NCBI RefSeq assembly: GCF_001955655.1
Contig: NZ_MSPW01000007.1
Span: forward strand, 1-64,000
DNA length: 64,000 nucleotides
Reading direction: 5' to 3'
Source of the DNA: Viridibacillus arenosi
GTDB lineage: Bacteria > Bacillota > Bacilli > Bacillales_A > Planococcaceae
Part shown: positions 29,580 through 40,133 of the stretch, in pieces
Position numbering within the stretch: position 1 is the first letter of the stretch
How the letters are laid out: each line of letters opens with the position of its first letter
Program-made: the position numbers and the translations under genes
Notes under the pieces: model-generated
The model's database searches: none
Seen by the model: only the letters and a program-made list of their open reading frames with translations
What the model was told of the DNA's origin: nothing

Positions 29580-30680
29580 ATGGCTTTAACAGCTGGCATC
29601 GTAGGTTTACCAAACGTAGGTAAATCAACATTGTTTAATGCAATTACAAAAGCAGGAGCAGAATCTGCAAACTATCCATTCTGTACGATTGATCCAAACG
29701 TAGGAATCGTTGAAGTACCAGATAATCGTCTACAAAAATTAACGGAATTAGTAGAGCCGAAGAAAACTGTGCCAACAGCTTTTGAATTTACTGATATTGC
29801 TGGTATCGTAAAAGGCGCTAGTAAAGGTGAAGGGCTTGGTAACAAGTTCTTAGCACACATTCGTGAAGTAGATGCAATTACACAAGTAGTTCGTTGTTTC
29901 GCTGACGATAATATCACACATGTATCAGGTAAAGTAGATCCAATCGAAGATATCGAAGTTATTAACCTTGAGTTAATTCTTGCAGATTTAGAAGCAGTTG
30001 AAAAACGCTTGTCTCGTGTTGAAAAATTAGCAAAACAAAAAGATAAAGATGCAATGGCAGAAGCACCGATTTTGACTCGCCTAAAAGAAACTTTTGAAGC
30101 TGAAAAACCGGGTCGCTCTATTGACTTTACTGAAGAAGAATTTAAAATCGTTAAAGGGTTCCACCTACTGACTGTGAAACCTATGCTATACGTAGCTAAC
30201 GTTTCTGAAGATGAAGTAGCTAATGCTGACGACAATGAATATGTACAAAAAGTGCGCGAATATGCAAAAGCTGAAGGCGCAGAAGTAATTGTTATTTGTG
30301 CGAAAATCGAAGAAGAAATTGCAGAACTTGATGATGAAGAAAAAGCAATGTTCCTTGAAGAACTAGGAATCGAAGAATCTGGTTTAGACCAATTAATTCG
30401 TGCATCCTACAATCTACTTGGACTAGCAACTTACTTCACAGCAGGTGTACAAGAAGTACGTGCATGGACATTCCGTAAAGGGATGAAAGCACCACAATGC
30501 GCTGGTGTTATCCACTCTGACTTTGAACGTGGATTTATCCGTGCAGAAACAGTTGCTTACGAAGATTTAATGGCATATGGCTCAATGACTGCAGCCAAAG
30601 AAGCAGGTAAAGTACGTCAAGAAGGTAAAGAATACATCGTACAAGATGGCGATGTTATGTTATTCCGCTTCAACGTATAA
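29580..30680 (+). CDS. ychF: Redox-regulated P-loop ATPase/GTPase YchF
   Basis: 366 aa, matching the family length. G1 is GLPNVGKSTLFNAI at 8-21, then NYPFCTIDPN, the FTDIAGIVKGASKGEGLGNKFL switch region and a C-terminal TGS domain (VRAWTFRKGMKAPQCAGVIHSDFERGFIRAE). YchF hydrolyses ATP rather than GTP and associates with ribosomes. The ATG at 29580 is chosen over a GTG three codons upstream because family members start MALTAGIVG. Confidence 0.95.
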   Translation: MALTAGIVGLPNVGKSTLFNAITKAGAESANYPFCTIDPNVGIVEVPDNRLQKLTELVEPKKTVPTAFEFTDIAGIVKGASKGEGLGNKFLAHIREVDAITQVVRCFADDNITHVSGKVDPIEDIEVINLELILADLEAVEKRLSRVEKLAKQKDKDAMAEAPILTRLKETFEAEKPGRSIDFTEEEFKIVKGFHLLTVKPMLYVANVSEDEVANADDNEYVQKVREYAKAEGAEVIVICAKIEEEIAELDDEEKAMFLEELGIEESGLDQLIRASYNLLGLATYFTAGVQEVRAWTFRKGMKAPQCAGVIHSDFERGFIRAETVAYEDLMAYGSMTAAKEAGKVRQEGKEYIVQDGDVMLFRFNV

Positions 30681-30686
30681 TATAAA

Positions 30687-30728
30687 ATTAAAAGACAGTG
30701 CTGGATGTATCCGGCTCTGTCTTTTTTT
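30687..30728 (+). terminator. Terminator after ychF
   Basis: AAAGACAG..GGAT and ATCC..CTGTCTTT form an imperfect stem followed by a T-run. It may also serve the convergent gene on the minus strand. Confidence 0.8.
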
Positions 30729-30731
30729 ATT

Positions 30732-31283
30732 TTAATATGTTTTGTTTTTGTACAAATATAATCTAGGTAAATCAGGGTCATCTTTTACCCAAAATGTATT
30801 TGGATATTTACGAAGTGCGAAATACATAGCAAAATCCCCAACAGCACCAGCAATTAACCAAGCTCCTAATACAACAAGCATCGTACTATTAAAGTAGAGA
30901 CCAAAAACAGCAGGAATAACGCCGGTTGTCCAAAAAGGTAGTAGAAGTGCTTTTTTCATTGCCTTATTACAAATAGGCTCTTTCGTTGTTGCATAGGCAA
31001 CACCCATTTTCAAATTCACACCGTAATCCAGTGAGTGAAAAGGTACTTTACCAAAAATCATAAAACCAATTAAATGAAAAATTTCATGTAACACAATTAA
31101 AATAATATAATATACGATAAATAATATAATACTTAAAAGTGAAAAATTTAGTTCAAATACTTGATGGATCCAACCATTTAGAATAATAAGTCCGATCATT
31201 AAGCTAAAAGTCATAATGATGTTTTGCCAAGCTATTTTCTTTAAATCTAGCTCAATAATTGAAGGTTTTTCGTGTTCTATCAA
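30732..31283 (-). CDS. DUF3267 family putative membrane zinc metalloprotease
   Basis: 183 aa with four or five membrane segments. The zincin motif HEIFH (HExxH) lies in a hydrophobic stretch near residue 66, as in site-2-protease-like families; family annotation is by resemblance and no substrate is known. The TTG at 31283 has AGAGGTG seven bases upstream; the longer reading frame reaching 31355 has no ribosome-binding site and would run into the rpsF promoter. It is oriented against its neighbours. Confidence 0.75.
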   Translation of the reverse strand: MIEHEKPSIIELDLKKIAWQNIIMTFSLMIGLIILNGWIHQVFELNFSLLSIILFIVYYIILIVLHEIFHLIGFMIFGKVPFHSLDYGVNLKMGVAYATTKEPICNKAMKKALLLPFWTTGVIPAVFGLYFNSTMLVVLGAWLIAGAVGDFAMYFALRKYPNTFWVKDDPDLPRLYLYKNKTY

Positions 31284-31342
31284 AATAATCACCTCTACGC
31301 TAAGTATAATGGAAATGACTTGGAAAAGTATAGGGATGAAGG

Positions 31343-31371
31343 TTGCTATATTCAAATTAATGTGCTACAAT
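31343..31371 (+). promoter_or_regulatory. Promoter of rpsF-ssb-rpsR
   Basis: TTGCTA (31343-31348), a 17-base spacer and TACAAT (31366-31371). The transcript would have a leader of about 75 bases before rpsF; in other Bacillales this leader binds the S6:S18 complex for feedback control, which is possible here but not shown. Confidence 0.65.
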
Positions 31372-31452
31372 TCACTGATGTGAGTAATAAATTTACTTGC
31401 TCCTTGCCCACTGCAACTAGTCGGGCCAAAGTCCATAAGGAGGTGCTTATAG

Positions 31453-31743
31453 ATGAAAAAGTACGAATTAATGTACATCATTCGCCCAAACATTGAAGAA
31501 GATGCGAAGAAGGCTCTTGTAGAACGCTTCAACGAAATCTTAACTTCAAACGGCGCTGAAGTCATCGAATCTAAAGAGTGGGGCAAACGCCGCTTAGCTT
31601 ACGAAATCAATGATTTCCGTGAAGGTTTCTACCAAATCGTGAAAATCAACGCTGACGCTAAAGCTATCAACGAATACACTCGTCTTGCTAACATTAGCGA
31701 AGACATTATTCGCCACATTGCAGTTCGCGAAGAAGAAAAATAA
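31453..31743 (+). CDS. rpsF: 30S ribosomal protein S6
   Basis: 96 aa: [25 protein letters not shown] and [26 protein letters not shown] are characteristic of bacterial S6, which binds 16S rRNA with S18. AAGGAGGTG lies seven bases before the ATG. First gene of the conserved rpsF-ssb-rpsR operon. Confidence 0.97.
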   Translation: MKKYELMYIIRPNIEEDAKKALVERFNEILTSNGAEVIESKEWGKRRLAYEINDFREGFYQIVKINADAKAINEYTRLANISEDIIRHIAVREEEK

Positions 31744-31785
31744 TCTAAATTTATAAAAATCGCAGATAAAGGAGGTTGTATTCTG

Positions 31786-32334
31786 ATGATTAACCGAGTC
31801 GTATTAGTTGGAAGACTAACAAAAGATCCGGAACTTCGCTATACACCAAGTGGCGCAGCTGTTGCTCGCTTTACAATTGCTGTAAATAGAACATTTGCTA
31901 ACCAACAAGGTGAAAAACAAGCGGACTTTATTAACTGTGTTGTTTGGCGTAAACAAGCTGAAAATACTGCTAACTTCTTGAAAAAAGGAAGTCTAGCGGG
32001 CATAGAAGGCCGTATCCAAACAGGTAGTTATGAAGGACAAGATGGTAAACGTGTTTACACAACTGAAGTTGTTGCAGATAGCGTGCAGTTCTTAGAGCCG
32101 CGCGGTGCTGCAGGAGATCGTCCACAAGGACAGCAACAGTACGGTGGACAACCATCATATGGTGGTGAACAATCGTACAGCCAAGCTCCACAACAAAACA
32201 ACTATCAGCAACAACCATCTTATCAACAGAATCAATCACCTAGTCAGCAAAACTATACGCGTGTAGATGAAGATCCATTTGCTAACAACAATGGTGGTCC
32301 AATCGAAGTTTCTGAAGATGACTTACCATTCTAA
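31786..32334 (+). CDS. ssb: Single-stranded DNA-binding protein SSB
   Basis: 182 aa. An N-terminal OB fold ([35 protein letters not shown]...) to about residue 108 is followed by a Gln/Gly/Tyr-rich disordered tail and the acidic tip DDLPF that recruits repair and replication partners. Replication-type SSB in its usual place between rpsF and rpsR. Confidence 0.97.
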   Translation: MINRVVLVGRLTKDPELRYTPSGAAVARFTIAVNRTFANQQGEKQADFINCVVWRKQAENTANFLKKGSLAGIEGRIQTGSYEGQDGKRVYTTEVVADSVQFLEPRGAAGDRPQGQQQYGGQPSYGGEQSYSQAPQQNNYQQQPSYQQNQSPSQQNYTRVDEDPFANNNGGPIEVSEDDLPF

Positions 32335-32389
32335 GTAAAAATCCATTGCACGCAATATATACCAATATACTTAAGGAGGCGACAATACT

Positions 32390-32626
32390 ATGGCACCACG
32401 TAGAGGAGGCCGCAAACGCCGTAAAGTTTGCTATTTCACTTCTAACAACATCAAACACATCGACTATAAAGATGTAGATTTGTTGAAAAAATTCATCTCT
32501 GAGCGCGGAAAAATTCTTCCACGCCGTGTAACTGGTACTAGCGCAAAATACCAACGTAAACTTACAGCTTCAATTAAAGTTTCTCGTATTATGGGCTTAC
32601 TTCCATTCAGCACAGAAGAAAGATAA
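32390..32626 (+). CDS. rpsR: 30S ribosomal protein S18
   Basis: 78 aa basic protein: [47 protein letters not shown] matches S18. It has one Cys rather than a four-Cys zinc motif, so it is a zinc-free form. AAGGAGGCG precedes the ATG. Last gene of its operon. Confidence 0.97.
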   Translation: MAPRRGGRKRRKVCYFTSNNIKHIDYKDVDLLKKFISERGKILPRRVTGTSAKYQRKLTASIKVSRIMGLLPFSTEER

Positions 32627-32635
32627 TAACTTTCT

Positions 32636-32668
32636 AAAGACCGGGTAACCGGTCTTTTTTTTTTTTTA
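32636..32668 (+). terminator. Terminator after rpsR
   Basis: AAAGACCGG (32636-32644), loop GTAA, CCGGTCTTT (32649-32657), then a long T-run. Confidence 0.95.
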
Positions 32669-32854
32669 CAAAAATAATACCTACATCAATCTAATTTATT
32701 TTATAGTAGTTAAACGAACTGCATAAAATATCTCCATTAAACACCTCATAATCCACAAAAGTATAGCCTAGTGCATTTTTGTTCATGAACATGAAACATG
32801 GTACAATAATAAGATGAAATAAAAGATAGTCTTTTGAAAAAAGGAAGGTTATAA

Positions 32855-33796
32855 ATGCCTAAAAATAAAACGCAACAACTGACACAAGGGGCGATGATGG
32901 CCGTAATATTTACAGCCCTTTTAGCGATTACTTCATATATTCCTATATTATCTTTGGTAACAATATGGTTTATTTCTTTTCCAATTGCTTGGTATAGTAC
33001 AATGTATGATCGCAAAGCATCAATGATAGTAGCTGTTGTTAGTATAGGAGTTTCTATACTTGTTACAGGTATAATGTCCCTGCCACTTGCTATTATTTTC
33101 TGCCTTGCAGGATTTTTAATTGGCGACACACTGCGTATGAAAAAAAGCAAAGTTTATTTATTTATGACTACAGGTATTAGTGTATTACTATCTATGGCGA
33201 TTATGTATGTTATCTCGGTAAAATTATTCAATGTAGATAGTTTGAAGATTTTGATGGACATCGCCAGAGAAAGCTATGAAAGATCAAATGAATTAGCTAA
33301 GACTATGCCGGGTGTTAAAGCGTTGACTGCTGAACAGTTAGAGCAAATGTTTAATTTAGTAACTATGGTAATGCCGACTATGATTACGATGTCTGTATTC
33401 ATAATCACTTTTATTATCATTACAGTTAATTTACCGTTATTAAAACGTTTTGGAATAACTGTTCCAAAATTTGCACCATTTAAAGACCTTCAATTGCCTA
33501 GATCGGTTTTATGGTACTATATGCTAGTTTTAATAGTGACATTATTTATAAAACCTGAAAGTGGCTCTTTCGCTGATATGGCTTTTTTGAATCTGTCATT
33601 TATACTGAGCACATTACTGCTGTTACAAGGGATTTCATTTATTCACTACTATATACATGAGCAAGAATGGCCTAAATGGGTTGCAATAATAAGTACTATT
33701 TTAGCGTTACCTCTATACTCGTTTGTTACGCTACTTGGTATTGTGGATTTAGGATTTAATATTCGTGCGCTTGTGACGGGAACGCCGAGAAAATAA
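32855..33796 (+). CDS. yybS: YybS family membrane protein (DUF2232)
   Basis: 313 aa integral membrane protein with about eight hydrophobic segments; the N-terminal GAMMAVIFTALLAITSYIPILSL and the C-terminal LQGISFIHYYIHEQ are typical of the family. Function not established. It precedes gdpP and rplI by short spacings in all Bacillales I recall. AAGGAAGG precedes the ATG. Confidence 0.88.
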   Translation: MPKNKTQQLTQGAMMAVIFTALLAITSYIPILSLVTIWFISFPIAWYSTMYDRKASMIVAVVSIGVSILVTGIMSLPLAIIFCLAGFLIGDTLRMKKSKVYLFMTTGISVLLSMAIMYVISVKLFNVDSLKILMDIARESYERSNELAKTMPGVKALTAEQLEQMFNLVTMVMPTMITMSVFIITFIIITVNLPLLKRFGITVPKFAPFKDLQLPRSVLWYYMLVLIVTLFIKPESGSFADMAFLNLSFILSTLLLLQGISFIHYYIHEQEWPKWVAIISTILALPLYSFVTLLGIVDLGFNIRALVTGTPRK

Positions 33797-33809
33797 GGAG
33801 CTGAATTCT

Positions 33810-35786
33810 ATGGGTACTTTGTTCAGAAAAAGACCAATTCGATATCCTCTTTTAATTCTGTCTCTTCTTAGTGTAGCAAGCGTTATCGTATGTATAATGT
33901 GGAATCCGTTCATTGGTATCGCTTATGGTCTTGTAGTGGTATTGGCGCTAATAATGACATGGAAAACGGAAAAAACAACCTATGAAGAAACAGAAAAGCA
34001 CATTGAAACACTCTCATATCGTATGAAAAAAGTAGGGGAAGAGGCCTTGCTTGAAATGCCTATTGGTATCATTTTAATTGATACTCAATATATGATTGAA
34101 TGGTCGAATCCATATATGCTAGGTATTTTAGATGTAGATACATTAATGGGAGAGGAGATTTTTACACTTTCAGAAGATCTCTATACATTAATCAAACATG
34201 ATGAGAAGCATGAGATGAATATCACTCTTAGGGATCGTAAGTATAGAGCATTTTATAAACCCGAAGAAAGGTTATTATATTTCTTTGATATCACTGAGCA
34301 AGTAGAAATTGAAACGCTTTACTATGAAGATCGGTCAGTAATAGCAGTCCTCTTTGTTGATAACTATGACGAAATCACACAAGGTATGGATGATCAAAAT
34401 CGTAGTCAGACAAATTCACTCATTACATCGCTTATTAATAATTGGGGCACACAATATGGTATTTTTATAAAGCGCATTTCGACGGATCGTTTTATAGCGA
34501 TACTAAATGAATCCATTTTACAAGAAATTGAGAAGAAGAAATTCTCTATTTTAGATGATATTCGTGAAACTACTGCAAAACAGAGTTTATCTTTGACATT
34601 AAGTATTGGTGTTGGTGCTGGTTCTCAATCACTTATAGAGCTGGGTGAACTAGCGCAATCTAGTTTAGATCTTGTTTTAGGGCGCGGTGGTGACCAGGTT
34701 GCAATCAAGCAACCTAATGGTAAAGTGAAATTTTACGGTGGTAAAACAAATCCTGTTGAAAAGCGTACTAGAGTACGTGCACGCGTTATTTCTCATGCAC
34801 TACGTGATTTAATCCAGGATAGTGATCAAGTCTTCGTAATGGGCCATAAAATGCCTGATATGGACGCCATAGGAGCAGCCATTGGAGTTCGTAAAATGGC
34901 TCAGATGAATAAAATTGATGGTTATGTCGTTATGGATTTCGATCAAATTGATAATAGTATTGTCCGCTTAATGAATGTGGTCAAGGAAAAGTCTGATCTC
35001 TATGATCGATTTATTACTCCGGAGGAAGCATTATCGAAAATTACCGATAAGTCATTATTAGTCGTTGTTGATACACATAAGCCATCGATGACTATTGAAG
35101 AGAAATTAATAAATAGGGCTGAGAAAGTCGTCGTAATTGACCACCATCGACGTGGCGAAGAGTTTGTGAAAAATCCGATGCTTGTATATATGGAACCTTA
35201 TGCGTCATCGACTGCGGAGCTTGTAACAGAATTATTAGAGTATCAACCAAAAAATGATAAAATAACAATGTTAGAGGCAACAGCTCTTCTGGCAGGCATT
35301 ATTGTCGATACAAAAAGTTTTACTTTACGTACTGGAGCGCGTACGTTTGAAGCAGCGTCGTATTTACGTACAAACGGTGCAGATACAATTTTAGTACAAC
35401 GTATATTGAAGGAAGATATCAATACGTATATTGAACGTTCTAAAATAGTCCAAACAGCGGAGTTTGTACATCAAGGGCTAGCTATAGCACGTGGGGATAA
35501 TGATAAGATTTATAACTCGGTTTTACTTGCACAAACAGCAGATATATTATTAACAATGAAAGACATTTCTGCATCATTTGTAGTTGCTCATCGTCATGAT
35601 GGAGTCATTGGTATTAGTGCGCGTTCACTAGGTGAGATTAACGTCCAGCTTGTAATGGAAGAGCTTGGCGGTGGTGGACATTTAACGAATGCTGCATGCC
35701 AATTAGACGTAGCAACAATTGATGAGGCTATTAACATGTTAAAAGAAGCAATAGAGGTTGTATTAGAAGGGAGTTCGGAATCATGA
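33810..35786 (+). CDS. gdpP: Cyclic-di-AMP phosphodiesterase GdpP (YybT)
   Basis: 658 aa. Two N-terminal membrane segments (about 12-50), a PAS domain (~75-150), a degenerate GGDEF domain (~170-310) and a DHH/DHHA1 phosphodiesterase. The catalytic motifs [15 protein letters not shown] (near 350) and [10 protein letters not shown] (near 443) plus [10 protein letters not shown] in DHHA1 are intact. It hydrolyses c-di-AMP and so affects potassium, cell-wall and beta-lactam responses. Its stop overlaps the rplI start. Confidence 0.95.
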   Translation: MGTLFRKRPIRYPLLILSLLSVASVIVCIMWNPFIGIAYGLVVVLALIMTWKTEKTTYEETEKHIETLSYRMKKVGEEALLEMPIGIILIDTQYMIEWSNPYMLGILDVDTLMGEEIFTLSEDLYTLIKHDEKHEMNITLRDRKYRAFYKPEERLLYFFDITEQVEIETLYYEDRSVIAVLFVDNYDEITQGMDDQNRSQTNSLITSLINNWGTQYGIFIKRISTDRFIAILNESILQEIEKKKFSILDDIRETTAKQSLSLTLSIGVGAGSQSLIELGELAQSSLDLVLGRGGDQVAIKQPNGKVKFYGGKTNPVEKRTRVRARVISHALRDLIQDSDQVFVMGHKMPDMDAIGAAIGVRKMAQMNKIDGYVVMDFDQIDNSIVRLMNVVKEKSDLYDRFITPEEALSKITDKSLLVVVDTHKPSMTIEEKLINRAEKVVVIDHHRRGEEFVKNPMLVYMEPYASSTAELVTELLEYQPKNDKITMLEATALLAGIIVDTKSFTLRTGARTFEAASYLRTNGADTILVQRILKEDINTYIERSKIVQTAEFVHQGLAIARGDNDKIYNSVLLAQTADILLTMKDISASFVVAHRHDGVIGISARSLGEINVQLVMEELGGGGHLTNAACQLDVATIDEAINMLKEAIEVVLEGSSES

Positions 35787-36232
35787 AAGTAGTATTCTTA
35801 AAAGACGTTAAAGGTAAAGGCAAAAAAGGTGAAATCAAAAATGTAGCTGATGGTTATGCACATAATTTCTTATTAAAAAATAATCTAGCTGTTGAGGCAA
35901 ATCAAGCAGCAATTAGCCAATTAGATGGGCAAAAGAAAAAAGCTGAAAAAGATGCTGCTGCTGAATTAGCTGCTGCTAAAGATTTAAAAGCAAAAATTGA
36001 AGAGTTAACGGTTATACTAAAAGCAAAATCAGGTGAAGGTGGCCGTTTATTTGGTGCAGTGACTACAAAACAAATTGCAGATGGTTTAAATAAACAACAT
36101 GGTATCAAAATTGATAAACGTAAAATGGAATTAGCAGACGCTATTCGTGCACTAGGATTTACAAACGTACCAGTGAAGCTACATCATGAAGTAACAGCTA
36201 CACTGAAAGTACATGTTACAGAAGAAGCGTAA
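35783..36232 (+). CDS. rplI: 50S ribosomal protein L9
   Basis: 149 aa. The N-terminal rRNA-binding domain [30 protein letters not shown] is followed by a long Lys/Ala-rich helix (50-80) and a C-terminal globular domain. The ATG overlaps the gdpP stop (ATGA), with AAGGGAG upstream. Confidence 0.97.
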   Translation: MKVVFLKDVKGKGKKGEIKNVADGYAHNFLLKNNLAVEANQAAISQLDGQKKKAEKDAAAELAAAKDLKAKIEELTVILKAKSGEGGRLFGAVTTKQIADGLNKQHGIKIDKRKMELADAIRALGFTNVPVKLHHEVTATLKVHVTEEA

Positions 36233-36244
36233 GGAGAGACATAT

Positions 36245-37603
36245 ATGAACGATCCATTATTGGAACGCGTTCCGCCTCATAATCTTGAAGCTGAACAATC
36301 TGTCATAGGAGCCATTTTTCTTGAACCACAATCACTCATAACGGCTTCAGAAATTCTTCTTGAAGATGATTTCTATAGATCTGCGCATGTTAAAATCTTC
36401 TCGACGATGTTGCGTCTAAGCGATCAAGGTAAAGCAATAGACGTCGTTACAGTGACAGAGGAACTTTCCAATCATAATGAGCTAGAAGACATCGGTGGCA
36501 TTTCTTACTTAACGGAACTTGCCAATGCTGTACCAACAGCAGCCAATGTCGCTTATTATGCACAAATCGTTTCAGAGAAGGCTTTATTACGCCGTTTAAT
36601 TAGAGTAGCAACGAAAATTGTAGAAGATGGTTATACACGTGAAGACGAAGTGGATGCACTTTTAGCAGAAGCTGAACGTAAAATGATGGAAGTGGCAAGC
36701 CGCAAAAACGCAGGCGACTTTAAGCCCGTGAAGGATGTACTCGTCCAAACATATGAAAATATTGAGCAGTTACAACACCGAAAAGGTGACGTTACAGGTA
36801 TTCCTACAGGATTCCGTGATTTGGATCGCCTAACAGCAGGGTTTCAACGTGGGGACCTAATCATTGTAGCAGCCCGACCTTCAGTTGGGAAAACAGCATT
36901 TGCTTTGAATGTTGCCCAAAATGTAGGAACAAAGACATCGGAAAATGTTGCTATCTTCTCACTGGAAATGGGTGCAGAACAGCTTGTCATGCGTATGATA
37001 TGTGCAGAAGGTAACATTGATGCACAAGTATTACGAACTGGTGCTTTAAATGTTGAAGATTGGCGCAAACTAACGATGGCAATGGGCAGTTTATCTAAAG
37101 CAGGCATTTTCATTGACGATACACCAGGTGTACGTATTAATGAAATACGAGCAAAGTGTCGCCGTTTGAAGCAAGAACATGGACTTGGCATGATTTTAAT
37201 CGACTATTTGCAGCTGATTCAAGGCAGTGGTAGTGGGCGTGAAAACCGCCAACAAGAAGTATCCGAAATCTCACGCTCTCTAAAAGCATTAGCGCGTGAA
37301 TTAGAAGTGCCTGTTATTGCTTTATCTCAGTTATCACGTGGCGTTGAACAACGTCAAGATAAACGACCAATGATGAGTGATTTACGTGAATCCGGGAGTA
37401 TTGAGCAGGATGCCGATATCGTTTCTTTCCTATATCGTGAAGATTACTACGATAAAGAAACGGAAGATGCTAATACGATTGAAATTATTGTAGCTAAGCA
37501 ACGTAATGGTCCAACAGATACGGTTAAGCTTGCGTTCGTTAAAGAACATAACAAATTTGTTAGTGTCGATTGGTCGCAGCATGAGCCAGCTGGAGGATAT
37601 TAG
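36245..37603 (+). CDS. dnaB: Replicative DNA helicase (DnaB family; DnaC in B. subtilis naming)
   Basis: 452 aa ring helicase. The N-terminal helical domain is PHNLEAEQSVIGAIFL...; the RecA-like domain has Walker A ARPSVGKTAFALN near 217, Walker B MILIDYLQL and SQLSRGVEQR, with the KQRNGPTDTV arginine-finger region near the end. AAGGAG precedes the ATG. It follows rplI by 12 bases, so yybS-gdpP-rplI-dnaB is probably one operon. Confidence 0.97.
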   Translation: MNDPLLERVPPHNLEAEQSVIGAIFLEPQSLITASEILLEDDFYRSAHVKIFSTMLRLSDQGKAIDVVTVTEELSNHNELEDIGGISYLTELANAVPTAANVAYYAQIVSEKALLRRLIRVATKIVEDGYTREDEVDALLAEAERKMMEVASRKNAGDFKPVKDVLVQTYENIEQLQHRKGDVTGIPTGFRDLDRLTAGFQRGDLIIVAARPSVGKTAFALNVAQNVGTKTSENVAIFSLEMGAEQLVMRMICAEGNIDAQVLRTGALNVEDWRKLTMAMGSLSKAGIFIDDTPGVRINEIRAKCRRLKQEHGLGMILIDYLQLIQGSGSGRENRQQEVSEISRSLKALARELEVPVIALSQLSRGVEQRQDKRPMMSDLRESGSIEQDADIVSFLYREDYYDKETEDANTIEIIVAKQRNGPTDTVKLAFVKEHNKFVSVDWSQHEPAGGY

Positions 37604-37611
37604 AGTATATG

Positions 37612-37664
37612 AAACACGAACGTTAATTGCTATATATTATAGTGCGTTCGTGTTTTTGTTTGTT
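37612..37664 (+). terminator. Terminator after dnaB, or PurBox-like inverted repeat
   Basis: AAACACGAACG (37612-37622) and CGTTCGTGTTT (37645-37655) are a perfect inverted repeat, followed by a T-rich run, which fits a terminator. The arms contain CGAAC/GTTCG, as do the PurR-binding PurBoxes found upstream of pur genes, and the repeat ends 15 bases before the purA -35 box, so an operator role is an alternative. Confidence 0.65.
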
Positions 37665-37669
37665 TTCAA

Positions 37670-37698
37670 TTGACTATTGCCTTTTCAGTTGATACAAT
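37670..37698 (+). promoter_or_regulatory. purA promoter
   Basis: TTGACT (37670-37675), a 17-base spacer, TACAAT (37693-37698). CGGAGG (37735-37740) is the ribosome-binding site for the ATG at 37749. Confidence 0.75.
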
Positions 37699-37748
37699 TA
37701 TCGTGTTTGATTCAGGATGCTTGAAAGCGTCTGACGGAGGTGCTGGTA

Positions 37749-39044
37749 ATGACATCAGTAGTAGTAGTGGGAACTCAATGGGGAGATGAAGGTAAAGGTA
37801 AAATCACCGACTTCCTATCAAAAAAAGCTGAAGCAATAGCTCGTTATGCGGGTGGAGATAATGCTGGCCATACGATAAAATTTGATGGTGAGACGTACAA
37901 GTTACACTTAATTCCATCAGGTATTTTCTATCAAGATAAGATTTCAGTTATCGGTAACGGATTAGTTGTAAATCCAAAATCCATCGTAACGGAATTGAAA
38001 GGGTTACAAGAGAGAGGCGTAAGTACTGAAAATCTTCGTATCTCTAACCGCGCACACGTTATTCTACCTTATCATATTAAACAAGATATCGTAGATGAAG
38101 AAAGCCGTGGAGACAACAAAATTGGGACAACTGCTAAAGGTATCGGACCTTGCTATCAAGATAAAGTAGCGCGTATTGGAATCCGTATGGCAGACTTATT
38201 GGACCGTGAAGTATTTGAGCATAAACTACGTGAAAACTTAGCTCTTAAAAATCGCCTTTTTGAGAAATTTTATGAAACAGAAGGGTTACATTTTGAAGAT
38301 ATCTTTGAGGAATACTATGGTTATGGTCAAGAAATTGCTAAATATGTAACAGACACTTCAAAAATCTTAAATGATGTTCTTGATGAAGGTGGTCGCGTAT
38401 TATTTGAAGGCGCACAAGGTGTTATGCTTGACGTCGATCAAGGAACATACCCATTTGTAACTTCTTCAAACCCAGTAGCTGGAGGAGTGGCAATTGGTGC
38501 CGGAGTTGGGCCATCTAGAGATATGCGCGTTATTGGCGTTTGTAAGGCTTATACATCTCGTGTTGGTGACGGGCCATTCCCAACTGAATTATTTGATGAA
38601 GTAGGTCACCAAATCCGCGAAGTAGGTCGTGAGTATGGTACAACTACAGGACGTCCACGCCGCGTTGGTTGGTTTGATAGCGTAGTAGTACGTCACTCAC
38701 GTCGAGTAAGTGGTATTACAGATCTATCGTTAAACTCAATTGATGTATTATCAGGACTTGAAACAGTTAAAATCTGTACAGCTTATAAATACAATGGTCA
38801 AATACTTACAGAATATCCTGCTAATCTTCACATTATTGAACAATGTGAACCAGTATATGAAGAACTTCCAGGTTGGTCTGAAGACGTTACAGGCTGCAGA
38901 ACGCTAGAAGAATTACCAGTGAACGCTCGTCGCTATGTTGAGCGCGTTAGTGAACTAGCTGGCATTCAAATTGCTACATTCTCAGTAGGACCAGACCGCG
39001 ATCAAACAAATGTCCTTGTAGATGTTTGGGAGAATAAGCATTAA
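37749..39044 (+). CDS. purA: Adenylosuccinate synthetase
   Basis: 431 aa. Converts IMP, aspartate and GTP to adenylosuccinate, the first committed step to AMP. The N-terminal P-loop [14 protein letters not shown] and the NAGHT segment ([10 protein letters not shown]), [35 protein letters not shown] and [14 protein letters not shown] are all present. The ATG at 37749 is eight bases after CGGAGG; a GTG three codons earlier overlaps that site. Confidence 0.97.
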   Translation: MTSVVVVGTQWGDEGKGKITDFLSKKAEAIARYAGGDNAGHTIKFDGETYKLHLIPSGIFYQDKISVIGNGLVVNPKSIVTELKGLQERGVSTENLRISNRAHVILPYHIKQDIVDEESRGDNKIGTTAKGIGPCYQDKVARIGIRMADLLDREVFEHKLRENLALKNRLFEKFYETEGLHFEDIFEEYYGYGQEIAKYVTDTSKILNDVLDEGGRVLFEGAQGVMLDVDQGTYPFVTSSNPVAGGVAIGAGVGPSRDMRVIGVCKAYTSRVGDGPFPTELFDEVGHQIREVGREYGTTTGRPRRVGWFDSVVVRHSRRVSGITDLSLNSIDVLSGLETVKICTAYKYNGQILTEYPANLHIIEQCEPVYEELPGWSEDVTGCRTLEELPVNARRYVERVSELAGIQIATFSVGPDRDQTNVLVDVWENKH

Positions 39045-39057
39045 TTAATAAATAGAA

Positions 39058-39090
39058 AAAAAGCGGAGATAATTATCTCCGCTTTTTTTA
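39058..39090 (+). terminator. Terminator after purA
   Basis: AAAGCGGAGAT (39060-39070), loop AATT, ATCTCCGCTTT (39075-39085) and a T-run. Confidence 0.95.
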
Positions 39091-39174
39091 TGGCATTACA
39101 CTGTATAATATTAATTTACACAAAATGCAAAATAGAATGGCAAAGTGCATAGAGATTAATATTTTTATTTAAAT

Positions 39175-39212
39175 AAAAAAGGTTAATTCTTTATAGGGAA
39201 TTAACCTTTTTA
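39175..39212 (-). terminator. Terminator of the YitT-family gene
   Basis: AAAAAGGTTAATTC pairs with GAATTAACCTTTTT around a short loop, only a few bases from the stop of the minus-strand gene. A and T runs on both sides could make it act in both directions. Confidence 0.88.
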
Positions 39213-39215
39213 CAT

Positions 39216-40133
39216 TTAGTGAATATCTTTCTTCTTAAAGCGTCCACCACGAACTTCAGCTATATTGCCGATTGCCAGGAATGCGTGGTCATCGAGTTCT
39301 TCAACAATTGTTGTTAGTTTAGATTCTTCTAGTCGCGTGATGACTGTGAAAATCACTTTTTTCCTGTCACCAGTATAAGCGCCTTCTCCTATTAAGTACG
39401 TTACTCCACGGCCAAGACGATCCATAATAGCGCGCCCAATTTCTTCATATTCTTCGCTAATAATATAGACTGATTTCGATTCATCGAGCCCTTGAATGAC
39501 TACATCGATTGTTTTGTAAGCAATGAAATAGGCTAGTACTGAATACATCGCTTGTTCCCATGTAAAAACAAAACCGGCTATAGCGAAAATGATTAGGTTG
39601 AAGAACATAATGATTTCGCCGACAGAGAACGGAGAGTTTTTGTTAAATAAAATGGCCATAATTTCAGTCCCATCAAGAGAGCCACCGTAGCGGATAACGA
39701 TACCGACACCAGTACCAAGAACAATTCCGCCAAATACTGTAGATAATAGTAAATCGTTTGTGACAGGTTCAATTGGGTGTAATAGAACCGTTGCTATAGA
39801 TAGAGTAGTAATTCCTAACGCGGTTGATAATGCAAATGTTTTCCCAATTTGCTTATAACCGAGGAAAAAGAAGGGTATGTTCAAGAGGAAAATAAATAAT
39901 CCTAGTGGTAGACCGCTAAGGTGAGAAACAATAATAGATATACCAACAATTCCACCATCTAAAATATTGTTTGGTACAAGAAATTGTTCCAAGCCAATCG
40001 CCATAATGATAGCACCGGTAATCACCATAATAATGCGTTTTAGTAAACGGGTTTTAGACGTTTTCCTATTTCTATCATTGATTTTTTTTGCTTCTGCTAA
40101 AATGTCTTCCATACTCCTGTTTGAGTCACTCAA
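39216..40133 (-). CDS. YitT family membrane protein (DUF161 + DUF2179)
   Basis: 305 aa. A short charged N-terminus is followed by about five or six membrane segments (33-55 onward), including VPNNILDGGIVGISIIV and GGSLDGTEIMAIL, which are the repeated DUF161 signatures, and a soluble C-terminal DUF2179 domain (SKSVYIISEEYEEIGRAIMDRLGRGVTYLIGEGAYTG). Transport or sensing role unknown. The TTG at 40133 has GGGGAG upstream. It is read against the flanking genes and has its own terminator. Confidence 0.85.
   Translation of the reverse strand: MSDSNRSMEDILAEAKKINDRNRKTSKTRLLKRIIMVITGAIIMAIGLEQFLVPNNILDGGIVGISIIVSHLSGLPLGLFIFLLNIPFFFLGYKQIGKTFALSTALGITTLSIATVLLHPIEPVTNDLLLSTVFGGIVLGTGVGIVIRYGGSLDGTEIMAILFNKNSPFSVGEIIMFFNLIIFAIAGFVFTWEQAMYSVLAYFIAYKTIDVVIQGLDESKSVYIISEEYEEIGRAIMDRLGRGVTYLIGEGAYTGDRKKVIFTVITRLEESKLTTIVEELDDHAFLAIGNIAEVRGGRFKKKDIH

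Noticed and set aside
29672-30235. 187-codon frame opposite ychF
   Set aside because: Antisense shadow of a well-identified gene; Ser-rich translation and no ribosome-binding site.
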